A stretch of 64,000 nt of DNA from Psychrobium sp. MM17-31 (GTDB lineage: Bacteria > Pseudomonadota > Gammaproteobacteria > Enterobacterales > Psychrobiaceae). Below the pieces are notes generated by a model. That model saw only the letters and a list, made by a program, of their open reading frames with translations. It was not told where the DNA came from and did not search any database. The stretch is from the NCBI RefSeq assembly GCF_022347785.1, contig NZ_JAKRGA010000002.1, positions 682,001-746,000 of the forward strand, given 5' to 3'. A program made the position numbers and the translations under genes. This document shows positions 36,309-45,909 of this stretch, piece by piece. Every line of letters starts with the position of its first letter. The first letter of the stretch is position 1.

Positions 36309-37286
36309 TTAAAGTTTGATGCCTAATTTCTTAAGTTCTTTGTTTGCTACTTTTGCAGATAGTGGGATGTAACCATCTTTAGCAACAATTTTTTGACCCG
36401 CTTTAGATAGAACCATTTTTAGGAACTCACGCTCCATTGGCGCTAATGGCTTGTTTGGGTGCTTGTTAACATAAACGTATAGGTAACGAGAAAGTGGGTA
36501 AGTACCGTTTAACGCGTTCTCTTTAGTTGCAGCGATGTAGTTAGTGCCTTTCTTAGCAAGAGCAATCGCTTTAACGCTTGATGTTTTGTAACCGATGCCT
36601 GAATAACCTAGCGCATTGATTGAAGATGCTACTGATTGTACTACAGATGCTGAACCTGGTTGCTCGTTTACTTTAGTGTTGAAGTCACCTTTACACAGTG
36701 CTTTCTTTTTGAAGTAACCGTAAGTACCTGATACTGAGTTACGACCGTAAAGTTGAATGTCTTTACCAGCCCAGCTACCTGTTAGACCTAAATCGCCCCA
36801 ACGGTTTACTGGCTTGCCACCACATTTATTAGTTACTGAGAAGATGCTATCAACTTGGGCGATAGTTAACCCTTCAAGTGGGTTGTCTTTGTGTGCAAAA
36901 ACAGCAAGCGCATCGATAGCTACGCGAACTGGTGTTGGCTTGTAACCAAAACGCTTTTCGAATGCTTCGATTTCACGTGCTTTCATCTTACGGCTCATAG
37001 GACCGAACTGAGAAGTACCTTCAGTAAGCGCCGGTGGAGCAGTAGAAGAACCAGCAGCTTGAATTTGAATGTTTACATTTGGGTAGTTACGTTTAAATTC
37101 TTCTGCCCAGAATGTCATCATGTTAGCTAGCGTATCAGAACCAACTGAAGACATGTTGCCAGAAACACCTTGAGTTTTTACGTACTCAGGAAGTTTCTTA
37201 TCGATAGTTGACGCACTTGCAGAAACCGCTACACCAGTAGTTAGTAGGGTAAATCCGATGTTACGCGCTAATTTTAGTAATTTCAT
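36309..37286 (-). CDS. pstS: Phosphate-binding protein PstS
   Basis: This is a periplasmic phosphate receptor of the Pst importer, 325 residues with a signal peptide (to about residue 25). The phosphate-contact motifs are present: [37 protein letters not shown] with [17 protein letters not shown], and [18 protein letters not shown]. It belongs to the long PstS/SphX-like group. Here pstS is downstream of phoBR and about 10 kb from pstCAB-phoU. Its own Pho box overlaps the phoR stop codon, so it can be expressed independently and strongly. Confidence 0.95.
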   Translation of the reverse strand: MKLLKLARNIGFTLLTTGVAVSASASTIDKKLPEYVKTQGVSGNMSSVGSDTLANMMTFWAEEFKRNYPNVNIQIQAAGSSTAPPALTEGTSQFGPMSRKMKAREIEAFEKRFGYKPTPVRVAIDALAVFAHKDNPLEGLTIAQVDSIFSVTNKCGGKPVNRWGDLGLTGSWAGKDIQLYGRNSVSGTYGYFKKKALCKGDFNTKVNEQPGSASVVQSVASSINALGYSGIGYKTSSVKAIALAKKGTNYIAATKENALNGTYPLSRYLYVYVNKHPNKPLAPMEREFLKMVLSKAGQKIVAKDGYIPLSAKVANKELKKLGIKL

Positions 37287-37348
37287 TTGTTACTCCGATG
37301 TAGTCCTAAATTTTTGAACTATTTAGTATTAATGTGTTAACGCAATCT

Positions 37349-37382
37349 ATGTTGCACCAGTTAGGTGACAGTTAGGTGACTT
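37349..37382 (-). promoter_or_regulatory. Pho box and -10 element upstream of pstS
   Basis: On the minus strand, AAGTCACCTAACTGTCAC (37382-37365) is a near-perfect 11-bp direct repeat, and a third, weaker unit (ACTGGTG) follows. Exactly 10 bp after the box is CAACAT (37354-37349). The box overlaps the phoR stop codon. Confidence 0.8.
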
Positions 37383-38727
37383 AAATATGAAGGTTTTGTG
37401 ACGGTTCATTATTTTGTCGTTTTTTATTAATAAACGACACAATACGATCGTTATCGATCACAAAACTAAAACGACAGCCCTTGCCTAGCGTACTCTTGAT
37501 TTTGAGATTCGACTGATGATTCTTCAGCACGTGCTTAACAATCGCCAGCCCCAATCCTGTGCCACCACTATCACTTGATCGCGATTGATCGATACGATAA
37601 AAACGCTCTGTCAAACGATTGAGGTGAATTGGCGCGATGCCCGGCCCGTTGTCGCGCACCATAAACTGCGCGCCATGAGGATGATGATGCCAGGTTACCC
37701 AAATAGAACTGCCATCAGGACAATAGCGAATTGCATTAGTAACAAGGTTGGCACAAGCACTGTAAATTTGGGTTTCGTCGCCATAGACATCGAGATCTTG
37801 CTCAATGTCGAAATTGATTGTCATATCGCGCTCACCAATCAGGCTTAACGCATCTGACTCCAACATGTCCATTTGCTCGACCATTTTAACTTTGGTGTGC
37901 TTAGAGGCCATGCTCGAAAATTCTAACTTAGATAACGCTAATAACTGCTCAACCATCGACTGCATACGCGATGTTTGCATACGCATCGCGCGAACTGCCT
38001 TGCTATTACTCGGGTTGCTATTTTCATCGTCATCGAACAACTCTAAATAACCTTGTAGAACTGTCAGTGGCGTTTTAAGTTCGTGGGAAACATTAGCGAC
38101 AAACTCGCGGCGCATTTCTTCTAGTTGATTAAGGCGTGTAACATCGCGTGATACCAATAAGTATTGATTTTCACCGTAGGAAATAATGCGATTTTCGAGC
38201 AAGATTTCTTCATTGGCTGGCGATTGAATTAATAACGCTTGGTTGTATTCTCTTGCCGCAAGATATTCGGCAAATTGCGGGTAACGAATTAGGTTATCTA
38301 GACGCTGTCCTTGGTCAGTTGGCCATTTTAGACCGAGCAGTGCTCGTGCTTGACTGTTACACCACAAAATATTGTTTTCATTGTTGTACATCACCACGCC
38401 ATCGGGTAATGCATCGGCACCTTGGCGAAACTCGCCGAGATTGTTAACTAGCTGGCGACGACGACGGCGATTGCCACGCTGAATGTTGTCAACGCCGTAA
38501 TAAACATTGTCCCAACTGGAATTCGCCCCTTGGTGTTTTTTCTGCGGCGATTGCCACACCCAAAGCACTAATTTATGAAATTCTTTTAAATTGAAAATGA
38601 ATAGCAGGAAGGTGCCAGCAAAGAGGACAATGAACAGCTCAGACGTTATCAAACCAATGATAACTAAACAAAGATAAAAGCCGCTAAGTTTAGCGGCAAT
38701 CTTACTAAATAACTGATTATCAAGCAT
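37381..38727 (-). CDS. phoR: Phosphate regulon sensor kinase PhoR
   Basis: PhoR is the membrane histidine kinase that phosphorylates PhoB under phosphate limitation. It has about 448 residues, with two N-terminal helices (about 12-45), a linker with a basic patch (NRRRRRQ), a PAS domain (about 95-200), and the catalytic core. The H-box is FVANVSHELKTPLTVLQGYL, the N-box LVTNAIRYCPDGS, G1 DNGPGIAPIHL and G2 GGTGLGLAIVKHVL. A TTG at 38730 opens the frame, but ATG 38727 is the more likely start, just after the phoB stop. Confidence 0.96.
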   Translation of the reverse strand: MLDNQLFSKIAAKLSGFYLCLVIIGLITSELFIVLFAGTFLLFIFNLKEFHKLVLWVWQSPQKKHQGANSSWDNVYYGVDNIQRGNRRRRRQLVNNLGEFRQGADALPDGVVMYNNENNILWCNSQARALLGLKWPTDQGQRLDNLIRYPQFAEYLAAREYNQALLIQSPANEEILLENRIISYGENQYLLVSRDVTRLNQLEEMRREFVANVSHELKTPLTVLQGYLELFDDDENSNPSNSKAVRAMRMQTSRMQSMVEQLLALSKLEFSSMASKHTKVKMVEQMDMLESDALSLIGERDMTINFDIEQDLDVYGDETQIYSACANLVTNAIRYCPDGSSIWVTWHHHPHGAQFMVRDNGPGIAPIHLNRLTERFYRIDQSRSSDSGGTGLGLAIVKHVLKNHQSNLKIKSTLGKGCRFSFVIDNDRIVSFINKKRQNNEPSQNLHI

Positions 38728-38730
38728 CAA

Positions 38731-39420
38731 CTAGACTCGAGTTGAGAAACGGTAACCCGCTCCGCGCACAGTTTGCACAAAATTTTCATGCCCCTGTCCG
38801 CCAATGGCTTTACGCAGTCGTCTGATGTGAACATCAACGGTGCGATCTTCAACATAGACGTTAGTGCCCCATACGTGATCGAGCAATTGCTCACGGCTGT
38901 ATACGCGCTCGCTATGTGTCATAAAGAAATGCAGTAATTTAAACTCAGTTGGGCCAATAGGCACAGGTTGATCGTTTAAACTAACCCGGTGACTCACTGG
39001 ATCTAACACTAGCCCTTTAACATCAATTAACTCTTCAAGTGCCGTTGGCATTGCACGGCGCAGTACAGCTTTAATGCGAGCGATAAGCTCTTTAGGAGAA
39101 AATGGCTTGGTGATGTAATCGTCGGCGCCAACTTCTAGGCCACGAATCTTGTCTTCTTCTTCACCGCGAGCTGTTAGCATGATAATTGGCACGTCCTTGG
39201 TGAGATCGTTGCGCTTGATTTCTTTTGCCAAACTGATGCCATTGCCACCTGGAAACATCCAATCTAACAAAATTAGATCCGGCACTGGTTCAACCAAACA
39301 ATCTACTGCTGACGCATAATCATGCGCTTCAACAACATCAAAGCCTTGTTGCTCTAATACAAAGCACAGCATCTCTCGGATGGCTGCTTCGTCTTCAACA
39401 ACGAGTATCCTTGCACTCAT
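38731..39420 (-). CDS. phoB: Phosphate regulon response regulator PhoB
   Basis: PhoB is the OmpR-type regulator that binds Pho boxes. The 229 residues comprise a receiver domain ([20 protein letters not shown], phospho-acceptor Asp in [11 protein letters not shown], Lys in [11 protein letters not shown]) and a winged-helix domain ([40 protein letters not shown]). It is the first gene of phoB-phoR, with an autoregulatory-type Pho box 53 bp upstream of the start. Confidence 0.97.
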   Translation of the reverse strand: MSARILVVEDEAAIREMLCFVLEQQGFDVVEAHDYASAVDCLVEPVPDLILLDWMFPGGNGISLAKEIKRNDLTKDVPIIMLTARGEEEDKIRGLEVGADDYITKPFSPKELIARIKAVLRRAMPTALEELIDVKGLVLDPVSHRVSLNDQPVPIGPTEFKLLHFFMTHSERVYSREQLLDHVWGTNVYVEDRTVDVHIRRLRKAIGGQGHENFVQTVRGAGYRFSTRV

Positions 39421-39456
39421 ATTATCTAAACCTATTAGTGATATTTGATAACACCT

Positions 39457-39490
39457 ATTATTAATAACTATTGTGACATAAATATGACTA
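39457..39490 (-). promoter_or_regulatory. Pho box and -10 element upstream of phoB
   Basis: On the minus strand, TAGTCATATTTATGTCAC (39490-39473) agrees with the Pho-box pattern at 13 of 18 positions. AATAAT (39462-39457) follows after exactly 10 bp, the same spacing as at pstC, pstS and the porin. Confidence 0.72.
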
Positions 39491-39612
39491 ATCTATGAGA
39501 AATTTCATTTATGTCACTAAAAATTACGAATCAATTTTGAGTTATTAAAAATTCATTATATTCGTAATTTTTAGCAAAACACCACCGCTATTTCTAGTGG
39601 TGTTCTTACCAT

Positions 39613-39640
39613 AAAAAAAGCCGCTAATTAGCGGCTTTTA
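39613..39640. terminator. Terminator after porin gene
   Basis: AAAAGCCGCTAA and TTAGCGGCTTTT form a perfect stem, preceded by extra A residues that read as a T tract on the minus strand. It lies 24 bp after the porin stop and insulates phoB. Confidence 0.9.
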
Positions 39641-39663
39641 TAGTCATAAACACGGGCAAGTGA

Positions 39664-40587
39664 TTAAAATTTGTATTCCATACCTACAGCTAGGTGACTT
39701 TCTTCTTTACCATCTTCAAATGAGTAGTCAGTGTAGAAACCAGTTAACTTAACGCTTTTCGCTAGTTTGTAATCAACACCTACTGAGATAACGTCGCCTT
39801 CTTTCTTGTCGTCGCCATCTTGGTATTGTGCTTTAAGCGTTGCTTTACCTACTGGGTACGCTGCGCTTACTAAGAAACCATCGCCTTTTGAAGTGCCGTC
39901 GATGTACTCTGACTCATTGTAGATAGCGCCTAATTTTAGATCGCCTAACTTACCTTGCACAGAAACACGAGTCGTGTCGCTACCAGCAACTTTAGAATCA
40001 AAAGCTACAGAAGCGTAGAATTTAGATTTTTTAAGCTTTGAATCACCGTACATTAACGCAAGACTAGTACCGTTTTCGCCATCAGACTTAGCGCCGTCTT
40101 CCGCAATGAAAGTTGCACGAACAGCGAAACCATTAAACTTAGGAGAGATGTAAGTTAGGGTATCGTCTAAACGGTTATCACCGCTGAATAAGTTTTTGAT
40201 ATCAGCCTCGTAGTCATTAAATAAATCGATTTTACCTTGTGACTTTTTCATTGCCGTGTCGTTACGACCTAGCATTACAGTACCGAAATTACCTTGTAAA
40301 CCAACCCATTGGCTACGCGCTTTGAAGTTATCTTTCTCATCGTCAGCAACATCGACTTGCCATTCTACTTGGTAGATAGCTTTTAGATCGTTGTCGAGTT
40401 TAATGCCGCCTTTAACACCGATGCGAGATGCATTTGATTTAACGTTAGTTTCGCGCTCACCCGTGTCATCACTTTGCAAGGTTGCGTTAACTTTACCGTA
40501 AACTTGTACTTTTTCGTCAGCAACTGCTGCGCCAGAAAATAGTAAACCCGTAGCTACTGCTAGAAGTGTTTTAGAGAATGTAGTCAT
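39664..40587 (-). CDS. Outer-membrane porin, probably phosphate-regulated
   Basis: This is a trimeric-type general porin of 307 residues with a signal peptide ending GAAVADE. The mature protein starts KVQVYGKVNATLQS and shows the porin pattern of alternating beta strands. VGLQGNFGTVMLGRNDTAMK marks the strand before loop 3, and the C-terminus ends in Phe (LAVGMEYKF), required for Bam recognition. The mature chain is notably Lys/Asp-rich. A Pho box with the same layout as at pstC lies upstream, so it may serve as an anion or phosphate porin in the manner of PhoE. That function is inference. Confidence 0.92.
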   Translation of the reverse strand: MTTFSKTLLAVATGLLFSGAAVADEKVQVYGKVNATLQSDDTGERETNVKSNASRIGVKGGIKLDNDLKAIYQVEWQVDVADDEKDNFKARSQWVGLQGNFGTVMLGRNDTAMKKSQGKIDLFNDYEADIKNLFSGDNRLDDTLTYISPKFNGFAVRATFIAEDGAKSDGENGTSLALMYGDSKLKKSKFYASVAFDSKVAGSDTTRVSVQGKLGDLKLGAIYNESEYIDGTSKGDGFLVSAAYPVGKATLKAQYQDGDDKKEGDVISVGVDYKLAKSVKLTGFYTDYSFEDGKEESHLAVGMEYKF

Positions 40588-40639
40588 GTTTATTCCTGAT
40601 AAATGAGTGTGTTAAACAACTTTATGTTATATGGATCAC

Positions 40640-40673
40640 ATTTTATCTGCGTATTATTACAAACTTATGACAA
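40640..40673 (-). promoter_or_regulatory. Pho box and -10 element upstream of the porin
   Basis: On the minus strand, TTGTCATAAGTTTGTAAT (40673-40656) agrees with the Pho-box pattern at 13 of 18 positions. It is followed after exactly 10 bp by TAAAAT (40645-40640), identical in layout to the pstC promoter. The -10 is 53 bp from the ATG. Confidence 0.75.
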
Positions 40674-40685
40674 AGATCATCAACT

Positions 40686-43600
40686 TTATCTATTTAGTAA
40701 CGCAATTGTAGAAAAACCGTCACCTTTAGATGTTATTTGAACACGGGTACCGACTCGTTCAACCAATCCTTGTACATGAGAAATAATACCGATTTGTCGA
40801 CCACTCGCCTGCAGAGAATCCAAGCAGCTAAGGGCCACTTCCAATGTATCGGGATCTAAGGTACCAAAGCCTTCATCAATAAACAAAGAGCGAATAGTGG
40901 TTTGCAGGCTAGTTAAAGATCCTAGGCCAAGCGCCAGTGCCAAACTCACCAAAAACGTTTCGCCGCCAGAAAGTGAATCTATTGATCGCACTTCATCCCC
41001 CATGTCTTTATCGATCATTTGCAGCTCAAGCTCTGCTCCTGGCACACGTTGTAAGCAATAGCGCGGTGCGAGATCTGCAAGATGATGATTTGCCCCCAAT
41101 AACATTTGCTCTAACGTGAGACTTTGTGCGAAGGTTCTGAACTTAGCACCATCTGCACTGCCAATCAGCTCTTTCATGTTTTGCCAAATCTGGCTTTGCG
41201 CTTTTTGAGCTTCAATTTCGCCGCTTAACTCGCCGAAACGCACCATACCTTGATTATGTTGTTCAAGTTGTGCCCGAATTTCGAATTGCTGTTGGCTCAA
41301 TTGTGACAGATTTGCGTCAATAGATTTTGCTAACATGGTGCGTTGTTCATCTGAGCTGAGCTTAGGATCTGGCGTCAGTGGTGGAAACAATGTTTGCAAG
41401 TCTTGCGATCGTTCATCAAGCGTCAACTCTAACTGGGCCATTTGTTCGGTAAGCTGCTCAACAACGGCATGAGCCTGATGGCTAGTTTGTAATAACTGCG
41501 CCTGATGCTGGCGCTGCTCGATAATCCATTCCTGCTCGTAGGATAATAAATCAATCAGATCTTGCTCACTCATATTCATGGCGCGCTGCCACTCTTGCCA
41601 CTGAAGGTTGAGTTGCTGACTATTGGCATACAAGCTTTCTAGATGTTCCTTAGCTTGCTTTAATTGACTATCGACCACCAAACAATCGCTGTGTTGCTGG
41701 CTCAATGTCGCACTGGCATTTTGATGCGCTATCGACAACTCTTTCACACTCGCTTCTAATGTCTCTCGTAATGCCCTTGGATCTTCGCCGCCAGTTAGCT
41801 GCTGCAGTTTAGATAATTCCTCAGTGATTTGTTCGTTAAGCTGCTGAACTTGAGCTTGTAAAGGCTGTTGCTGCTGTGAGAGCTGCGCTCCCTGCTCTTC
41901 AAACACAATAATTTGCTGCTTGATGTGAGTGAGTTGATTGGCTAGTGACAACTGATTTTCTTGTGCTGTTACATAACCGTCAATATTCATCGCAAGTTCG
42001 CGTTTAAAGGCAGCGAGCTCAATATCGACACTCAATACATGATGCCAATTGACGGCGTTATAAAGTGAGTTAAGTGCGTTAATACGATCATCTTGCTGCT
42101 GTTGATATTGGGCAATTGATTGTTGGCCGAGCGTAAGGTCATTAGCCAATGTTGATAGTTGCTGCTGAACGCTACTAAGCTCTTGGCGAGTTTTATCACT
42201 CTGATGCTTGGCGTTTTCTAACTTTTGCAGCGCTTGATGCAAATCGTTTTGCAAATGCTGAGCTTGCTTGATTTGCGCTTTGTGCTGCTCAATCATATTG
42301 AGCGTTTGCGCCAACTGCTGTTCTACCTTACCTTGGCGTTCGACACTGACTTCTTCGACGGCCAGTTGTTTAATTAACTGCGTTAATTCATTAATCTCGT
42401 GAACCAAAGTTTGTTGTTGCTGTGCTTTTTGCTTACCAATAGCATCAAACTGGGTTAACTGCTGTTGAAATTGCTGTGCCTGTTCATCTAATTGCTCGAA
42501 GCGCTGTGACAACTGGACAATCATTTCATTGCCGACACTGTGCTCATTACTGTAAGGATGTTCTTTGCTACCACAAAGTGCACAAGGCTCTCCGTCAACC
42601 AAGGTGTGACGGTGCTCGCTAAGTGACATGACTTGTTTAGCAGTATTGAGTGCTTTAAGTGCTTCGTCACGCAGCGGCATATGCTGGTCGAGCTGATTTT
42701 TTGTCTGGCGATAACTTTGGCGCAGCTGGTCTAGTTCACTATTAACTTCATCTTGCTGCTGCTTTTTTTGCGCGATCATCGCTTGATATTGCAAACCTTG
42801 CACGATTAATTGCTGCTCGTTGATTAGCGCATTATGTTGCTCTTGTTGGGCAGATAATTGCTGTTCGATAGCATCGATATCAGACGTCGCATTTAGGGTA
42901 GTCAGTTGCTCGTGATCACGCTGGGCAAGCTGCAACTGCTGTTGTTCGCTAACCAACTGTTGGTTAAGACTATGTAACTGCTGATTAAGTGTTTCACTCG
43001 TCACCTTGCTACTATTGAGCTTCTCTTCTAATGCCTCAATATGAGAAAGCCCCAATCCATATTCTTGGATATGCTGCTCTATAACCCCCACTTGATTAAC
43101 TAACGGCGCAATTTGCTGATGCTCACCTAGGTATTTTTGCAGCTTGTCATGCTCCAGCGTAGTGTTAACGAGCTGGGTTTTAAACTGCGTGAGCTTTTGT
43201 GCGTTGTCGTCGCTATGCTGCGCTAATCCAGATAATTGCTGATTTAAACTGTCTTGTTGTGCTCGTTGTGATTCAACAGCCGCCAATTTAGTGATAGCCA
43301 GTTCAATCTGCGGCAGCTTTTCTTCGAGTTGTTGCTGCGCCTGTTGTTGCAATTGCCCTAAGCGTTGCGTTTGCTCGCTCGTTTGTGAATGTAACTCAAC
43401 ACTTTGCTGATGCTTGCTGCTTAGCGTTTCTATTAGCCTTTGTTGGTCAAGCTGCGCTTGCTGTTGCTTACTTTGCTGAGCATAAACGACACGAGCATCT
43501 TGCGCTTTCTCGATCTTATCGAGAATTTGATTGACGCTTTGTTGTTGCACTATTGCCGCTTGCGCGCTTTGTTGTTGTGCTTTCTTATCGTTAAGATCGC

Positions 43601-44426
43601 GGGTTAATTGCACCTTTTGTTCAATCTTATCGCCAAGCCAAGTTAAAGAGGTTTTCTCGTGCTCGGCATCAGTAATTTTTTCATTGATACCAGCAAGTTG
43701 ATTCACTAAGTCTTCCTGCTCTTCACCAGTGAGTAATTTCACTTCGCCAAGCTTAGACTCAAGCAATAATAACGCTTGCTCTTGCTCCTTGGCTTTTGCA
43801 AATGCTTGCTTTGAGATTTGTGAATAAAGCCCAGTGCCGGTAATGCGTTCTAATAATTCTGAGCGCTCTTTGGCTGGCGCTTTCAAAAAAGCCGCAAAAT
43901 CTCCCTGCGCTAGCAATACTGAGCGCCTAAATTGCTCGTAGTTAAGACCTATTAACGATTCAATAAGAACTAGCACTTCGGTTTTTTTAGTGGCTAATAC
44001 CTGCGCTGTCTTGCAGTCGAGTAATTCCATCTCTTGTGCTTGTAGCCGTCCATGGGCAGAGTTTCGCGCCCGCTTTACACTCCATTTGGCTTGATACTTT
44101 TCGCCACTATCGAGCTGAAATACCACTTGCGCAAAACCATTAGCCGCGCCGCGGGTAAGAATATGACGCACATCATTGCTTTTAACACGATCGCTTTCAT
44201 CGCTATGCGCATGGCCTATAGCAGCGCCGCGACGACTGTTAGAAAAACGCGGCATCGCATCAAACAACGCCAAGCAAATGGCGTCTAATAATGTGCTTTT
44301 ACCAGCCCCGGTATTACCGCTAATTGCAAATAGCCCAGCATCGGCTAACACCCCTTGGGCAAAATCAATGTGAAATGGTGCAGCTAAACTCGCTAGGTTT
44401 TCACCCGCTAATGAAATGATTTTCAT
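40686..44426 (-). CDS. sbcC: Exonuclease subunit SbcC
   Basis: SbcC is the SMC-like ATPase of the SbcCD nuclease, which cleaves DNA hairpins and processes blocked ends. The 1246 residues show Walker A ISGNTGAGKSTLLDAICLAL at the N-terminus and QGDFAAFLKAPAKERSELLE soon after. Two very long Gln-rich coiled coils flank a zinc hook CALCGSKEHP (about residue 615). The C-terminal signature is DSLSGGETFLVSLALALGLG, with Walker B SLFIDEGFGTLDPDTLEVAL. It is longer than E. coli SbcC (1048), the increase lying in the coiled coils. It follows sbcD by 18 bp. Confidence 0.97.
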   Translation of the reverse strand: MKIISLAGENLASLAAPFHIDFAQGVLADAGLFAISGNTGAGKSTLLDAICLALFDAMPRFSNSRRGAAIGHAHSDESDRVKSNDVRHILTRGAANGFAQVVFQLDSGEKYQAKWSVKRARNSAHGRLQAQEMELLDCKTAQVLATKKTEVLVLIESLIGLNYEQFRRSVLLAQGDFAAFLKAPAKERSELLERITGTGLYSQISKQAFAKAKEQEQALLLLESKLGEVKLLTGEEQEDLVNQLAGINEKITDAEHEKTSLTWLGDKIEQKVQLTRDLNDKKAQQQSAQAAIVQQQSVNQILDKIEKAQDARVVYAQQSKQQQAQLDQQRLIETLSSKHQQSVELHSQTSEQTQRLGQLQQQAQQQLEEKLPQIELAITKLAAVESQRAQQDSLNQQLSGLAQHSDDNAQKLTQFKTQLVNTTLEHDKLQKYLGEHQQIAPLVNQVGVIEQHIQEYGLGLSHIEALEEKLNSSKVTSETLNQQLHSLNQQLVSEQQQLQLAQRDHEQLTTLNATSDIDAIEQQLSAQQEQHNALINEQQLIVQGLQYQAMIAQKKQQQDEVNSELDQLRQSYRQTKNQLDQHMPLRDEALKALNTAKQVMSLSEHRHTLVDGEPCALCGSKEHPYSNEHSVGNEMIVQLSQRFEQLDEQAQQFQQQLTQFDAIGKQKAQQQQTLVHEINELTQLIKQLAVEEVSVERQGKVEQQLAQTLNMIEQHKAQIKQAQHLQNDLHQALQKLENAKHQSDKTRQELSSVQQQLSTLANDLTLGQQSIAQYQQQQDDRINALNSLYNAVNWHHVLSVDIELAAFKRELAMNIDGYVTAQENQLSLANQLTHIKQQIIVFEEQGAQLSQQQQPLQAQVQQLNEQITEELSKLQQLTGGEDPRALRETLEASVKELSIAHQNASATLSQQHSDCLVVDSQLKQAKEHLESLYANSQQLNLQWQEWQRAMNMSEQDLIDLLSYEQEWIIEQRQHQAQLLQTSHQAHAVVEQLTEQMAQLELTLDERSQDLQTLFPPLTPDPKLSSDEQRTMLAKSIDANLSQLSQQQFEIRAQLEQHNQGMVRFGELSGEIEAQKAQSQIWQNMKELIGSADGAKFRTFAQSLTLEQMLLGANHHLADLAPRYCLQRVPGAELELQMIDKDMGDEVRSIDSLSGGETFLVSLALALGLGSLTSLQTTIRSLFIDEGFGTLDPDTLEVALSCLDSLQASGRQIGIISHVQGLVERVGTRVQITSKGDGFSTIALLNR

Positions 44427-44444
44427 AAATAGTTAGTAGTCTTA

Positions 44445-45689
44445 TTAGTCGGCTGTAGATTCAGATAAATGGGCTTCGGTTAGGAGACTGGCAAAGGCGT
44501 CAACATAAACTTGCGATGGTTCTTCGCCGTATTGCTGTTGATATTTCAGTGCAAAGACTTGCTCTGGTTGCAATTGATCAAGTTTCTTACCATCAAAAGC
44601 TATTTGCTCTTTAGCTTGTTCCCTGTATTGCGTAGTAATCTTAACTAAACGAACGGATTTGTCCGCCAGCGCTTGATTAATCTGCTCGCGCAACATGGCT
44701 TGCGGCTCATCAAGCAAGATTTTTACTTCAAGCAATGGCTGTAAATGATTTTCCATCGGCTCTTGTGGCAGCATCGTCAACTGCGCCAGCACATCGGCCA
44801 GCGGTTGCGCCGTTTTAGGAATACATAACATATCAACAACGCGAGGAATCAAAATACTACTAACGTCACTGACTCTATTGCCTTGAAATTCCACAAACTT
44901 GATCTGATGTTTGTAATCGCGCTCAGAAAGAGACAACGGGATCGGCGAGCCACAATAATACACCTGCTGTCCGCCAAGTTGCTGCGGCTTATGTAAATGC
45001 CCTAGCGCGGTGTAATCATAATTGCGCGAGAATATCTCGATTGGTAAAGCGTGCTGATTACCCCCCAATATCCGTCGTTCTGACATTTCGCTAATAGTAC
45101 TAGACACAAGATAAGCATGAGCAACCGCCACGCTCGCTTGCTGCGGCGTATTTAGCTCGTGGATTTTGTCAGCAATTTGTTGATAAACCCGCTCAACACC
45201 GGCAATGAGTTTATCATCACATTCATCTATCGATGCTAAATCTAAATCACCGGGACGTAAGAAAGGCACCGCAGCCACTCGCGCGGCAATCTCACCATCG
45301 CTATTAGTTAACGGAATAATCAGCTTATCAAAGTCTAAAGAATTATCAGCCAATCGCGGTAAGCCGCCGACTAAATGAATATCAAATGCCTTTAATAAAT
45401 GATCTGGCGCATCGAGTTTACTTGGGGAATCGTGATTTCCAGCCACCAGCACTAAATCGAGTTTAGGTAACTGTTGTTTCACCTTAGCCAAAAATTGATA
45501 AAGCAAACGCCACGCCCAAGCAGGTGGATTTGCTGTATCAAATAAATCACCAGCGACAATTAAAGCGTCAGCCTTAGTCTCGATTAGCTGAGAGAACAAA
45601 AAGTCGAGAAACTGCTGTTGTTCGTACTCTCTTGAAAGCCCAAATAAATGATGCCCCAGATGCCAATCTGAGGTATGGATAATGCGCAT
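44445..45689 (-). CDS. sbcD: Exonuclease subunit SbcD
   Basis: SbcD is the Mre11-like phosphoesterase of SbcCD. The 414 residues contain the metal-binding motifs in order: IIHTSDWHLGHHLFG, IVAGDLFDTANPP, LVAGNHDSPSKLD, a later AVAHAYL, and DYTALGHLHKPQQ. A capping and SbcC-binding region follows. First gene of sbcD-sbcC. Confidence 0.97.
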   Translation of the reverse strand: MRIIHTSDWHLGHHLFGLSREYEQQQFLDFLFSQLIETKADALIVAGDLFDTANPPAWAWRLLYQFLAKVKQQLPKLDLVLVAGNHDSPSKLDAPDHLLKAFDIHLVGGLPRLADNSLDFDKLIIPLTNSDGEIAARVAAVPFLRPGDLDLASIDECDDKLIAGVERVYQQIADKIHELNTPQQASVAVAHAYLVSSTISEMSERRILGGNQHALPIEIFSRNYDYTALGHLHKPQQLGGQQVYYCGSPIPLSLSERDYKHQIKFVEFQGNRVSDVSSILIPRVVDMLCIPKTAQPLADVLAQLTMLPQEPMENHLQPLLEVKILLDEPQAMLREQINQALADKSVRLVKITTQYREQAKEQIAFDGKKLDQLQPEQVFALKYQQQYGEEPSQVYVDAFASLLTEAHLSESTAD

Positions 45690-45909
45690 AAAATTCTCTT
45701 TTGCGGGTGCGATTAATTGCTATCTTAATGACTATCTACTACTTTTTAAAACAATCATTGTTTTTTCTTAGCTTAATCCATAAAGACCTTTGTACAACGT
45801 CTTAATTTTCCGATATCTTCAAGAGTGGCTAAGCAAAATATCTGTTCTAATAATAACTACTACGATACCTAAAATAGGGTAGCAAATAGTAGACAATAAA
45901 GGTGTGTTG

